Below are positions 18,885 to 30,424 of a stretch of DNA of 64,000 bases, piece by piece; positions within the stretch are counted from its first letter, which is position 1; every line of letters starts with the position of its first letter. The position numbers were made by a program, and so were the translations under genes. The notes below the pieces were generated by a model. It was not told the origin of the DNA. It saw nothing but the letters and a program-made list of their open reading frames with translations, and did not search any database. This stretch comes from an uncultured OCS116 cluster bacterium (GTDB lineage: Bacteria; Pseudomonadota; Alphaproteobacteria; Rhizobiales; TMED25): NCBI GenBank assembly GCA_902633855.1, contig CACPHU010000004.1:23589-87588 (forward strand), in the 5' to 3' direction.

Positions 18885-19320
18885 GGTGATAATTTATACA
18901 GACGGTGCCTGCTCAGGTAATCCTGGATATGGTGGGTGGGGAGCTTATCTAATATATGAAAATAATAAAAAAAAGATTTCAGGATCCGAAGTAAACACAA
19001 CAAATAATAGAATGGAGCTAAGAGCTGCAATTGAAGGTTTAAATGCCCTAAAAAGACCATGCAAAGTTATGCTTTACACTGACTCAGTGTATTTAAAAGA
19101 TGGCATTACAAAATGGATTATAAAATGGGAGAAAAATAATTGGAAGAATGCCAATAAGAAAGAAGTAAAAAATAAAGATCTATGGATTAAATTACTTGAT
19201 GCGGTAAAGATTCATCAGATTGAATGGAACTGGGTCAAAGGTCACGAGGGAAATGAAGGAAACGAAATAGCTGATAAATTGGCAACACAAGCTATATTAG
19301 ATGCCAAAATTAATCAATAA
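18874..19320 (+). CDS. rnhA: ribonuclease HI
   Basis: Degrades RNA strands of RNA/DNA hybrids. Catalytic residues are present: Asp in IYTDGACSGNPG near residue 9, Glu in NNRMELRAAIEGL near 46, Asp in LYTDSVYLKDG near 68, and Asp in GNEIADKLA near 133. An ATG three codons earlier (18865) is possible, but MINKVIIYTDG matches the family start. Overlap with thrB suggests translational coupling, and the pair thrB-rnhA is common in alphaproteobacteria. Its stop overlaps the convergent DsbD-alpha-like gene by 11 bp. Confidence 0.95.
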   Translation: MINKVIIYTDGACSGNPGYGGWGAYLIYENNKKKISGSEVNTTNNRMELRAAIEGLNALKRPCKVMLYTDSVYLKDGITKWIIKWEKNNWKNANKKEVKNKDLWIKLLDAVKIHQIEWNWVKGHEGNEGNEIADKLATQAILDAKINQ

Positions 19321-20149
19321 TAAAATCCTCTATAAAGAATTCCACATCATTTAAGATAACTACGGAGAAACTTTCGCTACTAATTTTTTCAGTTTTCATT
19401 TTTCGGGTAAGTAAGAAATTATAGTTTATATAGGAATCCTTGATATCCTCAATATCCGAAAGAAAAAATTTTTTAGAAGTCATGGGGTATATTCTTCTTA
19501 TTGGTTTCGAAAATATCAGATTTATAATTTCACTATTATTTGATTGTTGGAGTCGAGCTGTATTGATAAAGTTTGTGCCATCATCTCTATAAAATGGGGT
19601 ATTTTTAAGAGCCTCTTGAATTCCTCTATTTGATTTTTTTCTGTAATAATCTTGGCTATCAAGCATCGGTATTTTAATCTTACCATCAATTGGTATACAT
19701 ATGCTGTTACATACTCCTAAATTATAGCTTAAATATAGATCTATATTCTCCCTTGTATCTGGTAAGGAAATTTTAATCGGTATTACAATATTTCCATAAT
19801 AACCATAGTTTGTTCCATATTGGTCTTTGATCATCTCAGGAAGCGGCCATAGGACCTCATAGTTTATTGCATTATTTGTACTTATTTTTATGTCAGGCTC
19901 TATGCCACTATCGCCAGGATTTGACCAGTAAGTATATGTATTATCGCTTAAGTTAATTTCAAAGCCGATGTATAAATTATCATTTTTAAACTCAGACATA
20001 ATTACTCGCATTTCTGAATTGATATTCTCATGCCAATCAGTTTGCATTGGCGTATTGACGCTTCTATTCAAGATAGCGAGAGTAATTAAAAGTAAAAAAA
20101 ATAATGATCCAAATATTGGACTTTGATGCTTAAGTTTTGCGTCGGTCAT
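19310..20149 (-). CDS. stand-alone DsbD N-terminal (alpha) domain-like protein
   Basis: One N-terminal hydrophobic segment (residues about 13-28) exports or anchors it. The rest resembles the periplasmic alpha domain of DsbD/ScsB: YTYWSNPGDSGIEP near residues 72-85, and a redox pair in LGVCNSICIP (C-x3-C) near 145-154. No membrane-spanning beta domain or thioredoxin gamma domain follows, so it works alone or with partners elsewhere. It likely accepts or passes disulfide-reducing electrons in the periplasm, possibly for cytochrome or copper-site maturation (inference). It overlaps the upstream acetyltransferase gene by 20 bp. Confidence 0.75.
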   Translation of the reverse strand: MTDAKLKHQSPIFGSLFFLLLITLAILNRSVNTPMQTDWHENINSEMRVIMSEFKNDNLYIGFEINLSDNTYTYWSNPGDSGIEPDIKISTNNAINYEVLWPLPEMIKDQYGTNYGYYGNIVIPIKISLPDTRENIDLYLSYNLGVCNSICIPIDGKIKIPMLDSQDYYRKKSNRGIQEALKNTPFYRDDGTNFINTARLQQSNNSEIINLIFSKPIRRIYPMTSKKFFLSDIEDIKDSYINYNFLLTRKMKTEKISSESFSVVILNDVEFFIEDFIID

Positions 20150-20702
20150 TATAAATCTTTTTCCTTAATGAAAATAAGATGTGGTCTTCCCATCTTCCAT
20201 TAATCCTTAAATAATCTTTAGCATACCCCTCCTCGTCGAACCCAAGCCTCTCTAGTAAGCTCTTTGAGGCAATATTATTTGGTACACACGCAGCTTCAAC
20301 TCGGTTAAAGTTAAAATCATTGAATAGATGCCGTAATAATAAAATAAGTGATTTTGTCATGTAACCTTGATTAGAATGCACTTCCCCTATCCAATAACCA
20401 ATTGTGCAACTTTGAGATACACCTTTTTTTATATTAAATACATTAATTCCTCCCAATAAATCATTTTTTTTATTAAAAATAAAATAAGAGTACTGTGTAT
20501 TATTTTTTCTTTTTTGTGAATATATTGACAGTAGCTTTAGGTATCTTTTCAGACTATGCTCTCCTGGGTACCAAGTTGGCTCCCAAGGCGTAAGAAACGC
20601 TTTACTGGACTCCCTAATGCTTCTCCATTTTTTATAATCAACCAATCTCGGGTACCTGAGAAAGATATCTTCTGAACATAAATTATTTTTAGTATCCTTA
20701 AT
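20130..20702 (-). CDS. RimJ-type GNAT acetyltransferase
   Basis: GNAT-fold N-acetyltransferase of the RimJ/RimL group, which acetylate N-termini of ribosomal or other proteins. RESSKAFLTPWEPTW, IGYWIGEVHSNQGYMTKSL (acetyl-CoA loop) and NRVEAACVPNNIASKSLLERLGFDEEGYAKDYLRINGRWEDH are family blocks. The only standard start in frame is TTG 20645, which cuts off the first strand. The frame stays open upstream (IFLRYPRLVDYKKW), as relatives need, back to two ATT codons at 20705 and 20702 that follow a GGTGAG sequence. I give the ATT at 20702 as the likely start; this is uncertain. Confidence 0.75.
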   Translation of the reverse strand: MKDTKNNLCSEDIFLRYPRLVDYKKWRSIRESSKAFLTPWEPTWYPGEHSLKRYLKLLSIYSQKRKNNTQYSYFIFNKKNDLLGGINVFNIKKGVSQSCTIGYWIGEVHSNQGYMTKSLILLLRHLFNDFNFNRVEAACVPNNIASKSLLERLGFDEEGYAKDYLRINGRWEDHILFSLRKKIYNDRRKT

Positions 20703-20722
20703 AATTTTTACTCACCCAATCA

Positions 20723-21994
20723 TTAGCGGTAAAATTTTTGTATGGCATCTTGATCTGATAATTTTGAGATTGCACCAAGTGCGCTTATTGTAAGTTTTTT
20801 GGATTTAAAAGTTTTTGATACAAAATTAGTTATATGTTCTTTTTCTATGGAGTCAATTCTATCGAGTGTTTCACTTATATCAATAATCCTATCATAAATT
20901 GATATTTGTCTTGCAATTTGATTCATTCTTGCAACTGGGCTCTCTGATGACATAAGTAATCCGGCTTTTAATTGCTTCTTTGCTTTATCAATTTCTTGAT
21001 CAGTTATACTTTTTTCACTATTTAAAATTTCATTGGCCACAGCCTCACTGTACTCATTGACCTTGTCCGGGGAGGTTGCCGAGTAAATACCGAAAATGCC
21101 TGTATCTTTATAACTTGATGAGAAAGAAAAGACAGAATATGCCAATCCACGGTTTTCTCTTATATTCTGAAATAACCGAGAGGACATCCCCCCACCAAGC
21201 ATATTTGAGAAGAGGTGAGCTACGTAAAGATCATCATCATGGTAAGAACAACCCTCAAATGCATAAATTATATGAGCCTGCTCTATATCCCGACTCTCTC
21301 TTATTTGACTGGGTTTATATTCTGCTTTTATAGTCAACGGTGTGTTACCAGCTTTAGTGGGCTCGAAATACATTTCACAAAGATTATGTAGTTGATTATG
21401 GTCTACAGAACCTGTTGCAACTATTGTTAGGTTATTTGAGTGATAAAATTTGTTTAAATAAGACATCAAATCATCTGATTTTATATTGATTAAAGTCTCC
21501 CTATTTCCAAGTATGGACCTTCCAATTGCCTGACCTTGGTAAGCTGCGCTTTGAAAATTTTCAAATACACTATCATCTGGTGAGTCCCTGTAAGAAGCGA
21601 GCTCCTGAAATATGACATGCTTCTCTTTGTCCAATTCCATCGGATCAAATATGGAATTTTGCATTATGTCTGATAATATTGAAATGCCAATTTCTATATC
21701 ATTTTTAAGCATCCGTACAAAATAAGAGGTCCTCTCAACGCTTGTTGCAGCATTTATATCACCACCAAGGTTCTCAATTTCCATTGCGATTTCTTTGGCT
21801 GTTCTAGACTTGGTTCCTTTAAAAGCCATGTGCTCTAGTAAGTGTGATATTCCCTGCTCACTTTCTAATTCATTTCTTGAGCCAACTTCTGCCCAAATAC
21901 CGAGCGAAACCGAGCTAAAATTCGGCATATTTTGTGATATTACCCTGATACCGTTACTTATTTTACTTTCTGTTATTATCATCTCGTTACTCAC
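20723..21994 (-). CDS. M16 family zinc metallopeptidase (processing-peptidase-like)
   Basis: Bacterial homologue of the mitochondrial processing peptidase beta subunit. The inverted zinc motif HxxEH is HLLEHMAFKGT near residues 48-58, with the distal Glu in ENLGGDINAATSVERTSYF. The C-terminal half has the usual GGGMSSRLFQNIRENRGLAYSV. Length 423 aa matches single-domain M16 enzymes. It overlaps the thrC stop by 8 bp; an in-frame ATG at residue 5 is also possible. In alphaproteobacteria this gene commonly sits next to thrC. Confidence 0.93.
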   Translation of the reverse strand: MSNEMIITESKISNGIRVISQNMPNFSSVSLGIWAEVGSRNELESEQGISHLLEHMAFKGTKSRTAKEIAMEIENLGGDINAATSVERTSYFVRMLKNDIEIGISILSDIMQNSIFDPMELDKEKHVIFQELASYRDSPDDSVFENFQSAAYQGQAIGRSILGNRETLINIKSDDLMSYLNKFYHSNNLTIVATGSVDHNQLHNLCEMYFEPTKAGNTPLTIKAEYKPSQIRESRDIEQAHIIYAFEGCSYHDDDLYVAHLFSNMLGGGMSSRLFQNIRENRGLAYSVFSFSSSYKDTGIFGIYSATSPDKVNEYSEAVANEILNSEKSITDQEIDKAKKQLKAGLLMSSESPVARMNQIARQISIYDRIIDISETLDRIDSIEKEHITNFVSKTFKSKKLTISALGAISKLSDQDAIQKFYR

Positions 21995-23372
21995 TAAAAT
22001 TTTTTGTTATAAATGCATTAATATCCCCCACATCATTCGGTAGATCAATAATATTTTCATGCAGCTTATAGATATCTTCAGATATATTTGGGAGTTCTGG
22101 ATTAATTCCAATCGCCTTCATAACAGTATCTGGAAATTTTGCGGCATGAGCAGTTGATAGTACAATTGAATTTTTATAACTATTTTTATAGTGAACACCA
22201 ACGGCAATTGCAGTATGGGGATCAATAATTTGATGTGATCTATTATAAATATCTTTTATTATTTTAACTGTTTCATCTTGATCAAGCGATCCGGCATCGA
22301 AATTATTTTTAAAAGACTCCAGCTCTGATTTGCTAAGCTCAAACTTACCATTTTCCTTTAATTCACTCATTTTTTTTTTGACTACTCTTGGACTCATATC
22401 CAATAAATCAAAAAGAAGCCTCTCAAAATTACTTGATATTTGAATATCCATTGATGGGGAGTTTGTCTGTATGGAGTCAAAAGCTTCATACTTGCCTGTT
22501 TTTAGACACCTTTCTAGAATATTATTAACATTCGTAGCAATAACTAGCTTTTGGATTGGCAGACCCATTTTTTTCGCAATGTAACCTGCAAATATATCTC
22601 CAAAATTACCAGTTGGAACTATAAAATTTATATTCTTTTCTAATCTCTTGTATTGTGAGAAGGCGCTAAAATAATAGACTATTTGTATCATTATCCTTGC
22701 CCAGTTTATTGAATTAACTGCCGTCAAACTAACATTTTTTGCAAAATATCTGTCACTAAATAAAGTTTTAACAATATTCTGGCAATCATCAAAATTGCCA
22801 TTAATCGATATTACTTTTATATTTTCAGCCTTGACGGTTGACATAAACCTTCTTTGGACTTCAGATATTCTGCCTTTTGGATATAAAACAAATAGTTTGA
22901 TATTTTTTTTATTTGCGAATGAAGTTACCGCTGCACCCCCCGTGTCACCAGATGTTGCACATATTATGGAGGCTTTAGAATTCGTGCGAGATAGTACCTC
23001 TTCAATCATGCGTGATAACAATTGCATTGCCAAATCTTTAAATGCAAGAGTTGGGCCATGAAATAATTCTAATATCGATAATGAGCCATCAAATTCTGTC
23101 AATGGTGTTACAAAATTACTCCTGAATGATTTATAGGAGTCATGAATCATTCTCTTAAGCAGGTCACTTGTAAATGTTTCTCCTGTAAATTGTTTTATAA
23201 TTTCGTATGCAATAGTTTCGTAGTCAGAACATAGCAACCTATTTATATCATTTTCGGTAAATATCGGAGTTTGCTCTGGAATATACAAACCTCCGTCCTC
23301 TGCAAGGCCATTCAGAATTATTTCTTCAAAGGTGAACTTCTTATCGGTATCTCGTGTACTAAAATAAAGCAT
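21987..23372 (-). CDS. thrC: threonine synthase
   Basis: PLP enzyme that converts O-phosphohomoserine to threonine. The N-terminal YFSTRDTDKKFTFEEIILNGLAEDGGLY and the PLP-lysine segment HGPTLAFKDLAMQLL near residues 108-122 identify the long (461 aa) bacterial/fungal type. ICATSGDTGGAAVTSF binds the phosphate. The start overlaps the SURF1 stop as TAATG, so it is probably read from the oxidase operon. Its pathway partner thrB is at 17913-18884. Confidence 0.96.
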   Translation of the reverse strand: MLYFSTRDTDKKFTFEEIILNGLAEDGGLYIPEQTPIFTENDINRLLCSDYETIAYEIIKQFTGETFTSDLLKRMIHDSYKSFRSNFVTPLTEFDGSLSILELFHGPTLAFKDLAMQLLSRMIEEVLSRTNSKASIICATSGDTGGAAVTSFANKKNIKLFVLYPKGRISEVQRRFMSTVKAENIKVISINGNFDDCQNIVKTLFSDRYFAKNVSLTAVNSINWARIMIQIVYYFSAFSQYKRLEKNINFIVPTGNFGDIFAGYIAKKMGLPIQKLVIATNVNNILERCLKTGKYEAFDSIQTNSPSMDIQISSNFERLLFDLLDMSPRVVKKKMSELKENGKFELSKSELESFKNNFDAGSLDQDETVKIIKDIYNRSHQIIDPHTAIAVGVHYKNSYKNSIVLSTAHAAKFPDTVMKAIGINPELPNISEDIYKLHENIIDLPNDVGDINAFITKNFSE

Positions 23373-24091
23373 TATGAGTCAAATTTTTTGCGTCTGAATA
23401 TTGAATAAAAATATATAAATAATAAGGCTGTTGCAAGACCATACCATGTTATTGCATAGGAAAGATGATTATTTGGAAACTTTAGTTGGGTTTCGTTTGA
23501 CTGGGGTAATGAATTATATTCATCAACCTGATCAATAAAATAGGGCTCAATTTTTTTAATACGAAACAATTTTTTTATATCATTCTTTTCAAATAAATAT
23601 AAGATCCTATCTTCTATATTTTTATCAGGGGTAAATATATTTTCTTTTTCAAACTTTCTTACATATCCCGTCACTATATTTTCTTTGTATTTATTAGCAC
23701 TTGACGAAAACTGATCATATATATTTTGCGGAATAAAGCCACGGTTTATGATTATTATGTTTCCTTCGTCAGATTTAAAAGGACTAAGTACCCAATATCC
23801 TGCACCCCCAAACTTTCCACGTGGGTCTGATAGATGCGTAAAAACAAATATATTTTCTTGGCTAATAAAATCACCATGAATTTTAATTTTGCGATAAAGC
23901 CAATCATCTAAGTTACTATTATCTATATTTGCATCTTTAAGATCCGTTATGTCTTCGCTCACTCTTTGTATTTTTTTTAGTAAATCATTTTTTTGCCCAA
24001 GCCGGTCAATCTGCCATGTACCGAGCATCATTAATGTAAAAAATGCAAAAATTGTAACTAAATTAATAAATATATATTTAAAATTTAACAT
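23372..24091 (-). CDS. SURF1 family cytochrome c oxidase assembly protein
   Basis: Inner-membrane protein that helps place heme a in subunit I of cytochrome c oxidase. Two membrane helices, near residues 10-26 and 212-230, frame a periplasmic domain. Family marks: MLGTWQIDRLGQK near the N-terminus, IIINRGFIPQ in the middle and HLSYAITWYGLATALL at the end. It lies between the DUF983 and thrC genes and downstream of coxC, as in other alphaproteobacteria. Confidence 0.92.
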   Translation of the reverse strand: MLNFKYIFINLVTIFAFFTLMMLGTWQIDRLGQKNDLLKKIQRVSEDITDLKDANIDNSNLDDWLYRKIKIHGDFISQENIFVFTHLSDPRGKFGGAGYWVLSPFKSDEGNIIIINRGFIPQNIYDQFSSSANKYKENIVTGYVRKFEKENIFTPDKNIEDRILYLFEKNDIKKLFRIKKIEPYFIDQVDEYNSLPQSNETQLKFPNNHLSYAITWYGLATALLFIYFYSIFRRKKFDS

Positions 24092-24456
24092 TTTAGACTT
24101 TTACTTTTTTGTCTTAATTTGATATGTGACATATAAAAAAAACTTTTTATTGGTCTGGCTATTAACAACGAGCATACAACAGTTAGGGGCAATAAAAAAA
24201 TAAAGAGCAAATATATATCTGGTTTATAATTTAGCTCTAAAAAAATAATACCGGATAGCATGATAATACCAACAATTAAAATTACAAAAAAACTATCAGC
24301 ATCCCCAATTTGATATTCAGAATAATTCAATAAACACCCATTGCACTCTTTCTTAATTATAAATAGATTTCTAAATATGCTTAATTTCTGACAGGAAGGG
24401 CATTTTCCTAAAATAATTATTTTGAGTAAGTTAAGTATTTTAGATATTTGGAGCAA
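24085..24456 (-). CDS. DUF983 membrane protein
   Basis: Small protein with a cysteine-pair zinc-ribbon-like start (CPSCQKLSIF and KKECNGCLLNY, two C-x2-C pairs about 20 residues apart) followed by two membrane helices near residues 53-71 and 79-97. The GDADSFFVILIVGII segment is typical of DUF983. In alphaproteobacteria it nearly always sits between coxC and surf1, so a role in oxidase assembly is suggested, not shown. Overlaps surf1 by 7 bp. Confidence 0.88.
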   Translation of the reverse strand: MLQISKILNLLKIIILGKCPSCQKLSIFRNLFIIKKECNGCLLNYSEYQIGDADSFFVILIVGIIMLSGIIFLELNYKPDIYLLFIFLLPLTVVCSLLIARPIKSFFYMSHIKLRQKSKSLKC

Positions 24457-24475
24457 TTATAATAAAGCTGGGAGA

Positions 24476-25309
24476 TTAATGCGGTATAATGTCCCCAGCT
24501 CCCCAGACATATATCGCTGCAAATAGGAATAGCCATACGACATCAACAAAGTGCCAATACCAAGCCGCTGCCTCAAAACCAAAATGCTGCTCTTTCTTGA
24601 AATGACCTGCTCCTACTCGAAGTGTACAAACAATTAGAAATATTGTGCCAACGAGTACATGAAAACCATGAAAGCCAGTTGCCATGAAGAAGGTTGCCCC
24701 ATAAATATGCCCTGAAAAGTCAAACGCTGCATGAGTATATTCGTATGCCTGCACGCAAGTGAAGATTGCACCGAGTGCAACAGTTACAAGAAGCCCAAGC
24801 CTCAGACCTCTGCGGTCATCGTGTAATAACGAGTGATGGGCCCAAGTTACTGCAGTACCTGAAGTCAAAAGTATTAAGGTATTTAATAACGGCAAATGCC
24901 AAGGGTCAAATGTTGCTATTTGATCAGGTGGCCAATGCCCGCCCGTAAGTTCAGTACGGAGGTATTGCTGTGTCTCTCCTGCGTAAAGTGAGGCATCAAA
25001 ATAAGACCAGAACCATGCAACAAAGAACATTACCTCTGAGGCAATAAACATTATCATTCCGTATCGAAGATGCAATTGAACAACAGGTGTATGGTCTCCT
25101 TTGTTTGCTTCTTTTATAACTTCTCGCCACCAACCATACATAGTATAAAGTACGGCTATGAGTCCAATAATGAGTAACCAGTAGCTACCTTGATGGAAAT
25201 ATATCACAGCACCAATAGCCGTAATGAAAGCCGCGATAGCACCTATGGCAGGCCAAGGGCTTGGATCAACCAAATGATAGTCATGATTTTTACTGTGGGT
25301 CTCACTCAT
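24476..25309 (-). CDS. ctaE: cytochrome c oxidase subunit III
   Basis: Integral membrane subunit of the aa3-type oxidase. 277 aa with seven hydrophobic segments. Conserved segments include FIASEVMFFVAWFWSYF, GTAVTWAHHSLL and TGFHGFHVLVGTIFL, and it ends AAAWYWHFVDVVWLFLF. Start MSETHSKNHDYHLVDPSPWP is the family start. It follows ctaG by about 57 bp on the same strand. Confidence 0.97.
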   Translation of the reverse strand: MSETHSKNHDYHLVDPSPWPAIGAIAAFITAIGAVIYFHQGSYWLLIIGLIAVLYTMYGWWREVIKEANKGDHTPVVQLHLRYGMIMFIASEVMFFVAWFWSYFDASLYAGETQQYLRTELTGGHWPPDQIATFDPWHLPLLNTLILLTSGTAVTWAHHSLLHDDRRGLRLGLLVTVALGAIFTCVQAYEYTHAAFDFSGHIYGATFFMATGFHGFHVLVGTIFLIVCTLRVGAGHFKKEQHFGFEAAAWYWHFVDVVWLFLFAAIYVWGAGDIIPH

Positions 25310-25366
25310 AGATGTTATTTTTCTTCATAAATTACTGATTTTGCTCTACTATATACAAAGATATTA

Positions 25367-25903
25367 TCACAATAAATCCTTATTTTTAAAAAAAGTGTAT
25401 GATATTGTGATTGTGTCAACATTTTTTAATTCTTCATCTCGATCTATTGCAGGATCTATATAATAAGTCAACGGCATTTGCACTTCTTCACCGGAGTTAA
25501 GCTCTTGACCCAGAAAACAGAAACATTCAACTTTAAGAATATATGCTGCAGCCTCTGCAGGGATTACATTATATGTCGCAATACCATTATTTTTGAGTAT
25601 GCCTTCATTCTTCGCATTATAAAATGTAAAGATATTATCTCCTGTTGTTACTGTCTCTGATATCTTATCAGGCACAACCTTCCAATTTAATTCCGGAGAA
25701 ATATTTATGTCATAACGCATAATAAAATCTCTATTTCCGGACTCCGATGAGACAACATTTATTATATTCGGAGTTCCTTTATAACCCGTCACTTTACAAA
25801 ATAGTTCATATAAAGGAACAGCAGCAAGCGAGAGCCCTCCCATAAACAATATTACAGAGAAACATATTAGTAATACTGTTCTATTTTTCTTATGTTCTTT
25901 CAT
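25367..25903 (-). CDS. ctaG: cytochrome c oxidase copper chaperone Cox11
   Basis: Delivers copper to the CuB site of oxidase subunit I. One N-terminal membrane anchor (residues about 9-28) is followed by a periplasmic domain carrying the copper-binding CFCF motif in LKVECFCFLGQEL near residues 124-136. VPLYELFCKVTGYKGTP is the family block after the anchor, and FFIDP-like YYIDPAIDRDEEL is near the end. The small coxF-like gene lies just upstream. Confidence 0.95.
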   Translation of the reverse strand: MKEHKKNRTVLLICFSVILFMGGLSLAAVPLYELFCKVTGYKGTPNIINVVSSESGNRDFIMRYDINISPELNWKVVPDKISETVTTGDNIFTFYNAKNEGILKNNGIATYNVIPAEAAAYILKVECFCFLGQELNSGEEVQMPLTYYIDPAIDRDEELKNVDTITISYTFFKNKDLL

Positions 25904-25915
25904 GAATATTATACT

Positions 25916-26077
25916 TCAGGATATATTTGATGATATTCTGATAACAGTTGTCATAAAGAAAGTAAAGACCATGACAAATAATATTATTGCAATAGCCTTG
26001 GACTTTTTTCTGCGATTCTCAACGAATTCAGCCTGCTTTTCTTTTTCAATTTTCATCTTTTTACTTTCTTTTATCAA
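25916..26077 (-). CDS. small single-span protein in the CoxF position
   Basis: A 53-codon frame, too short for most gene calls. It starts with TTG at 26077, overlapping the ctaB stop (TTGA), with a GGGAG ribosome site 8 bases upstream; an in-frame ATG at 26056 is the alternative, with a weaker site. The product has a charged N-terminal half (KEKQAEFVENRRKKSK) and one membrane helix (AIAIILFVMVFTFFMTTVI). A tiny membrane protein between ctaB and ctaG is a regular part of alphaproteobacterial oxidase operons (often called CoxF). Function is unknown. Confidence 0.72.
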   Translation of the reverse strand: MIKESKKMKIEKEKQAEFVENRRKKSKAIAIILFVMVFTFFMTTVIRISSNIS

Positions 26078-26979
26078 ATTAGTAACTCCCAACTATATTT
26101 AATGTATAAATAATCTATAAGAAAAAAAGTAAAAACCAGAAATAAATATAATATTGAATAAGCAAAAAGTCTTTTCGAGTAGATCTCAATTTTTTCCTTT
26201 GTATTTGCTTTGTAAAGCTGAATAGAGGCTCCGATAAACAAAGCGCTTAAAACGCATACTGGCAGCAGATATATTACACTAACCATACCCAAATAGAACG
26301 GTAGTAATGCAGAGGCAGACATAATTACTGAATAAAATAAAATTTGTTTTATAGTAGACTGACTGCCTGCAATATTTGGCATCATAGGAATACTAGCTTT
26401 TTGATATTCATTAGAAGTAAGTATTGCTAATGCCCAAAAATGTGGTGGAGTCCATAGGAATATAATTAAAAATAGTAGCACTGGCTCAATTGTCAGTGGC
26501 GCGTTTGTTGATAACCAGCCAATCACCGGAGGGAAAGCGCCCGCTGCTCCACCTATGACAATATTTTGTGTAGTTCTTCTCTTTAGCCACATTGTATAAA
26601 CAACAGCATAAAAGAAAATTGTAAATGCAAGGAATATGGCAGCGATCCAGTTTATTAAAACTCCCATAACAAATACTGAACCGAATGACATCATAAGCCC
26701 GTATGTTAATGCCTCAGACTTTGCAATATTACCTGAGGGTATAGGTCTGCCAATGGTTCTTTTCATCAAACGATCAATATCTGCGTCATACCACATATTT
26801 AATACACCGGAAGCACCTGCCCCAATTGCAATACAACAAATAGAAATAACAGCCAGAAATGGATGAATATTAGATGGCGAGAGTATCAAGCCAACAAGAC
26901 TTGTAAATATTACAAGGGACATAACTCTCGGTTTCATGAGCGCGTAATAATCTTGCACGCTACCTGATGTATATTCCAT
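26074..26979 (-). CDS. ctaB: protoheme IX farnesyltransferase
   Basis: UbiA-superfamily prenyltransferase making heme O, the precursor of heme A for the oxidase. Seven to nine membrane helices over 301 aa. The aspartate motif NMWYDADIDRLMKRTIGRP near residues 62-80 and YAVVYTMWLKRRTTQNIVIGG are diagnostic, as is LFLWTPPHFWALAI. It lies directly downstream of coxA. The heme A synthase gene is not in the window. Confidence 0.96.
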   Translation of the reverse strand: MEYTSGSVQDYYALMKPRVMSLVIFTSLVGLILSPSNIHPFLAVISICCIAIGAGASGVLNMWYDADIDRLMKRTIGRPIPSGNIAKSEALTYGLMMSFGSVFVMGVLINWIAAIFLAFTIFFYAVVYTMWLKRRTTQNIVIGGAAGAFPPVIGWLSTNAPLTIEPVLLFLIIFLWTPPHFWALAILTSNEYQKASIPMMPNIAGSQSTIKQILFYSVIMSASALLPFYLGMVSVIYLLPVCVLSALFIGASIQLYKANTKEKIEIYSKRLFAYSILYLFLVFTFFLIDYLYIKYSWELLI

Positions 26980-27005
26980 AATAAAACCTACCGAGGTTTA
27001 AAAAA

Positions 27006-29551
<2,546 letters not shown>

Positions 29552-29587
29552 TAATTTTCTGTCCTGGACGAAAGATGTAATTATCAT

Positions 29588-29762
29588 ACCATTTTCTATA
29601 TATAGAAATAATATTTTTTACACAACTAATCAAGATATTAATCCTAATATATTTTCAAATAAATAGGTTTTAGTGATAATACGAATATACGTGTATTTTC
29701 TATTAAAAAAATTTATTTTTTGTATCATTAAAAGATGGATATTTACAAATAAAATTTAGCGG
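29588..29762. other. intergenic region between divergent ctaC and ialB-like gene
   Basis: About 175 bp, very rich in A and T. It must hold the promoter of the oxidase operon on the minus strand and that of the IalB-like gene on the plus strand. I see no clear operator, hairpin or riboswitch in it. Confidence 0.5.
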
Positions 29763-30356
29763 ATGACGCTTATGCAAAAAATTACCCTAATATCACTCAA
29801 ATTCCTTTTTATTATTACGTTAATGCTGAGCTGCTTAACGCGCATGTCATTTAGCTATGAGCTTAATAAAAATATTGTATATTATGATGGTTTTATTGAA
29901 GGCTATCTCTATAAAGAAATAGAGGATTGGTCCATAATATGTGAAGTCAAAAACAATGATAGATGCCTCTTGACACAATTTTTAGAAATAGAGATTGATG
30001 AGTCTAAACAAACTTTTCTTATACTCATTATCAAGGAGATGAATAAAAATATTCTCGTATTGAGATCAAAGCTGAGTGATGAAACACAATCATCTAACGG
30101 AGATGTTATAAAGATAATAGCGTTATCCAATACGAGTAATCTGAAGTTTGAACTTTTTAAAACAAAATGTACAATGGATTACTGTGAGTACGCTGGGGTA
30201 ATACCTGGTGATTTCTTAGAAAAGCTTAAAAATAAAGATGATTTTATGATTGGAGTTGGCAATAAAAAAAATGAAAAAAATATTGGAATTATGATTGAAA
30301 TGAATGGCTTCCCAGAGATGTTTCAAGCTCTTAGCAAAAATGAGATAAAAAACTAG
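29763..30356 (+). CDS. IalB-like (invasion-associated locus B) secreted protein
   Basis: A secreted or periplasmic protein with a hydrophobic signal (residues about 8-30). It fits the IalB family pattern: a DWSIICEVKNNDRCLLTQ block near residues 50-67, a second cysteine pair KCTMDYC near 135-141, and the C-terminal IEMNGFPEMFQAL, like the LKGF-AL end of the family. The four cysteines probably make two disulfides. IalB was named in Bartonella, but homologues occur in free-living alphaproteobacteria, where the role is unknown. The match is by pattern only. Confidence 0.68.
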   Translation: MTLMQKITLISLKFLFIITLMLSCLTRMSFSYELNKNIVYYDGFIEGYLYKEIEDWSIICEVKNNDRCLLTQFLEIEIDESKQTFLILIIKEMNKNILVLRSKLSDETQSSNGDVIKIIALSNTSNLKFELFKTKCTMDYCEYAGVIPGDFLEKLKNKDDFMIGVGNKKNEKNIGIMIEMNGFPEMFQALSKNEIKN

Positions 30357-30424
30357 ATATTTATGTTTTTTTATTAGATAATTAACTAAAGTGTTAAAAA
30401 TAAATAATTTACAAAGGTAAAATT

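Noticed and set aside
20645..20722. Frameshift at the start of the RimJ-type gene
   Set aside because: An ATG in another frame (reading MFRRYLSQVP) meets a stop after 13 codons; a single-base error could join it, but the existing open frame already encodes the expected first strand, so a non-standard start is the simpler reading.
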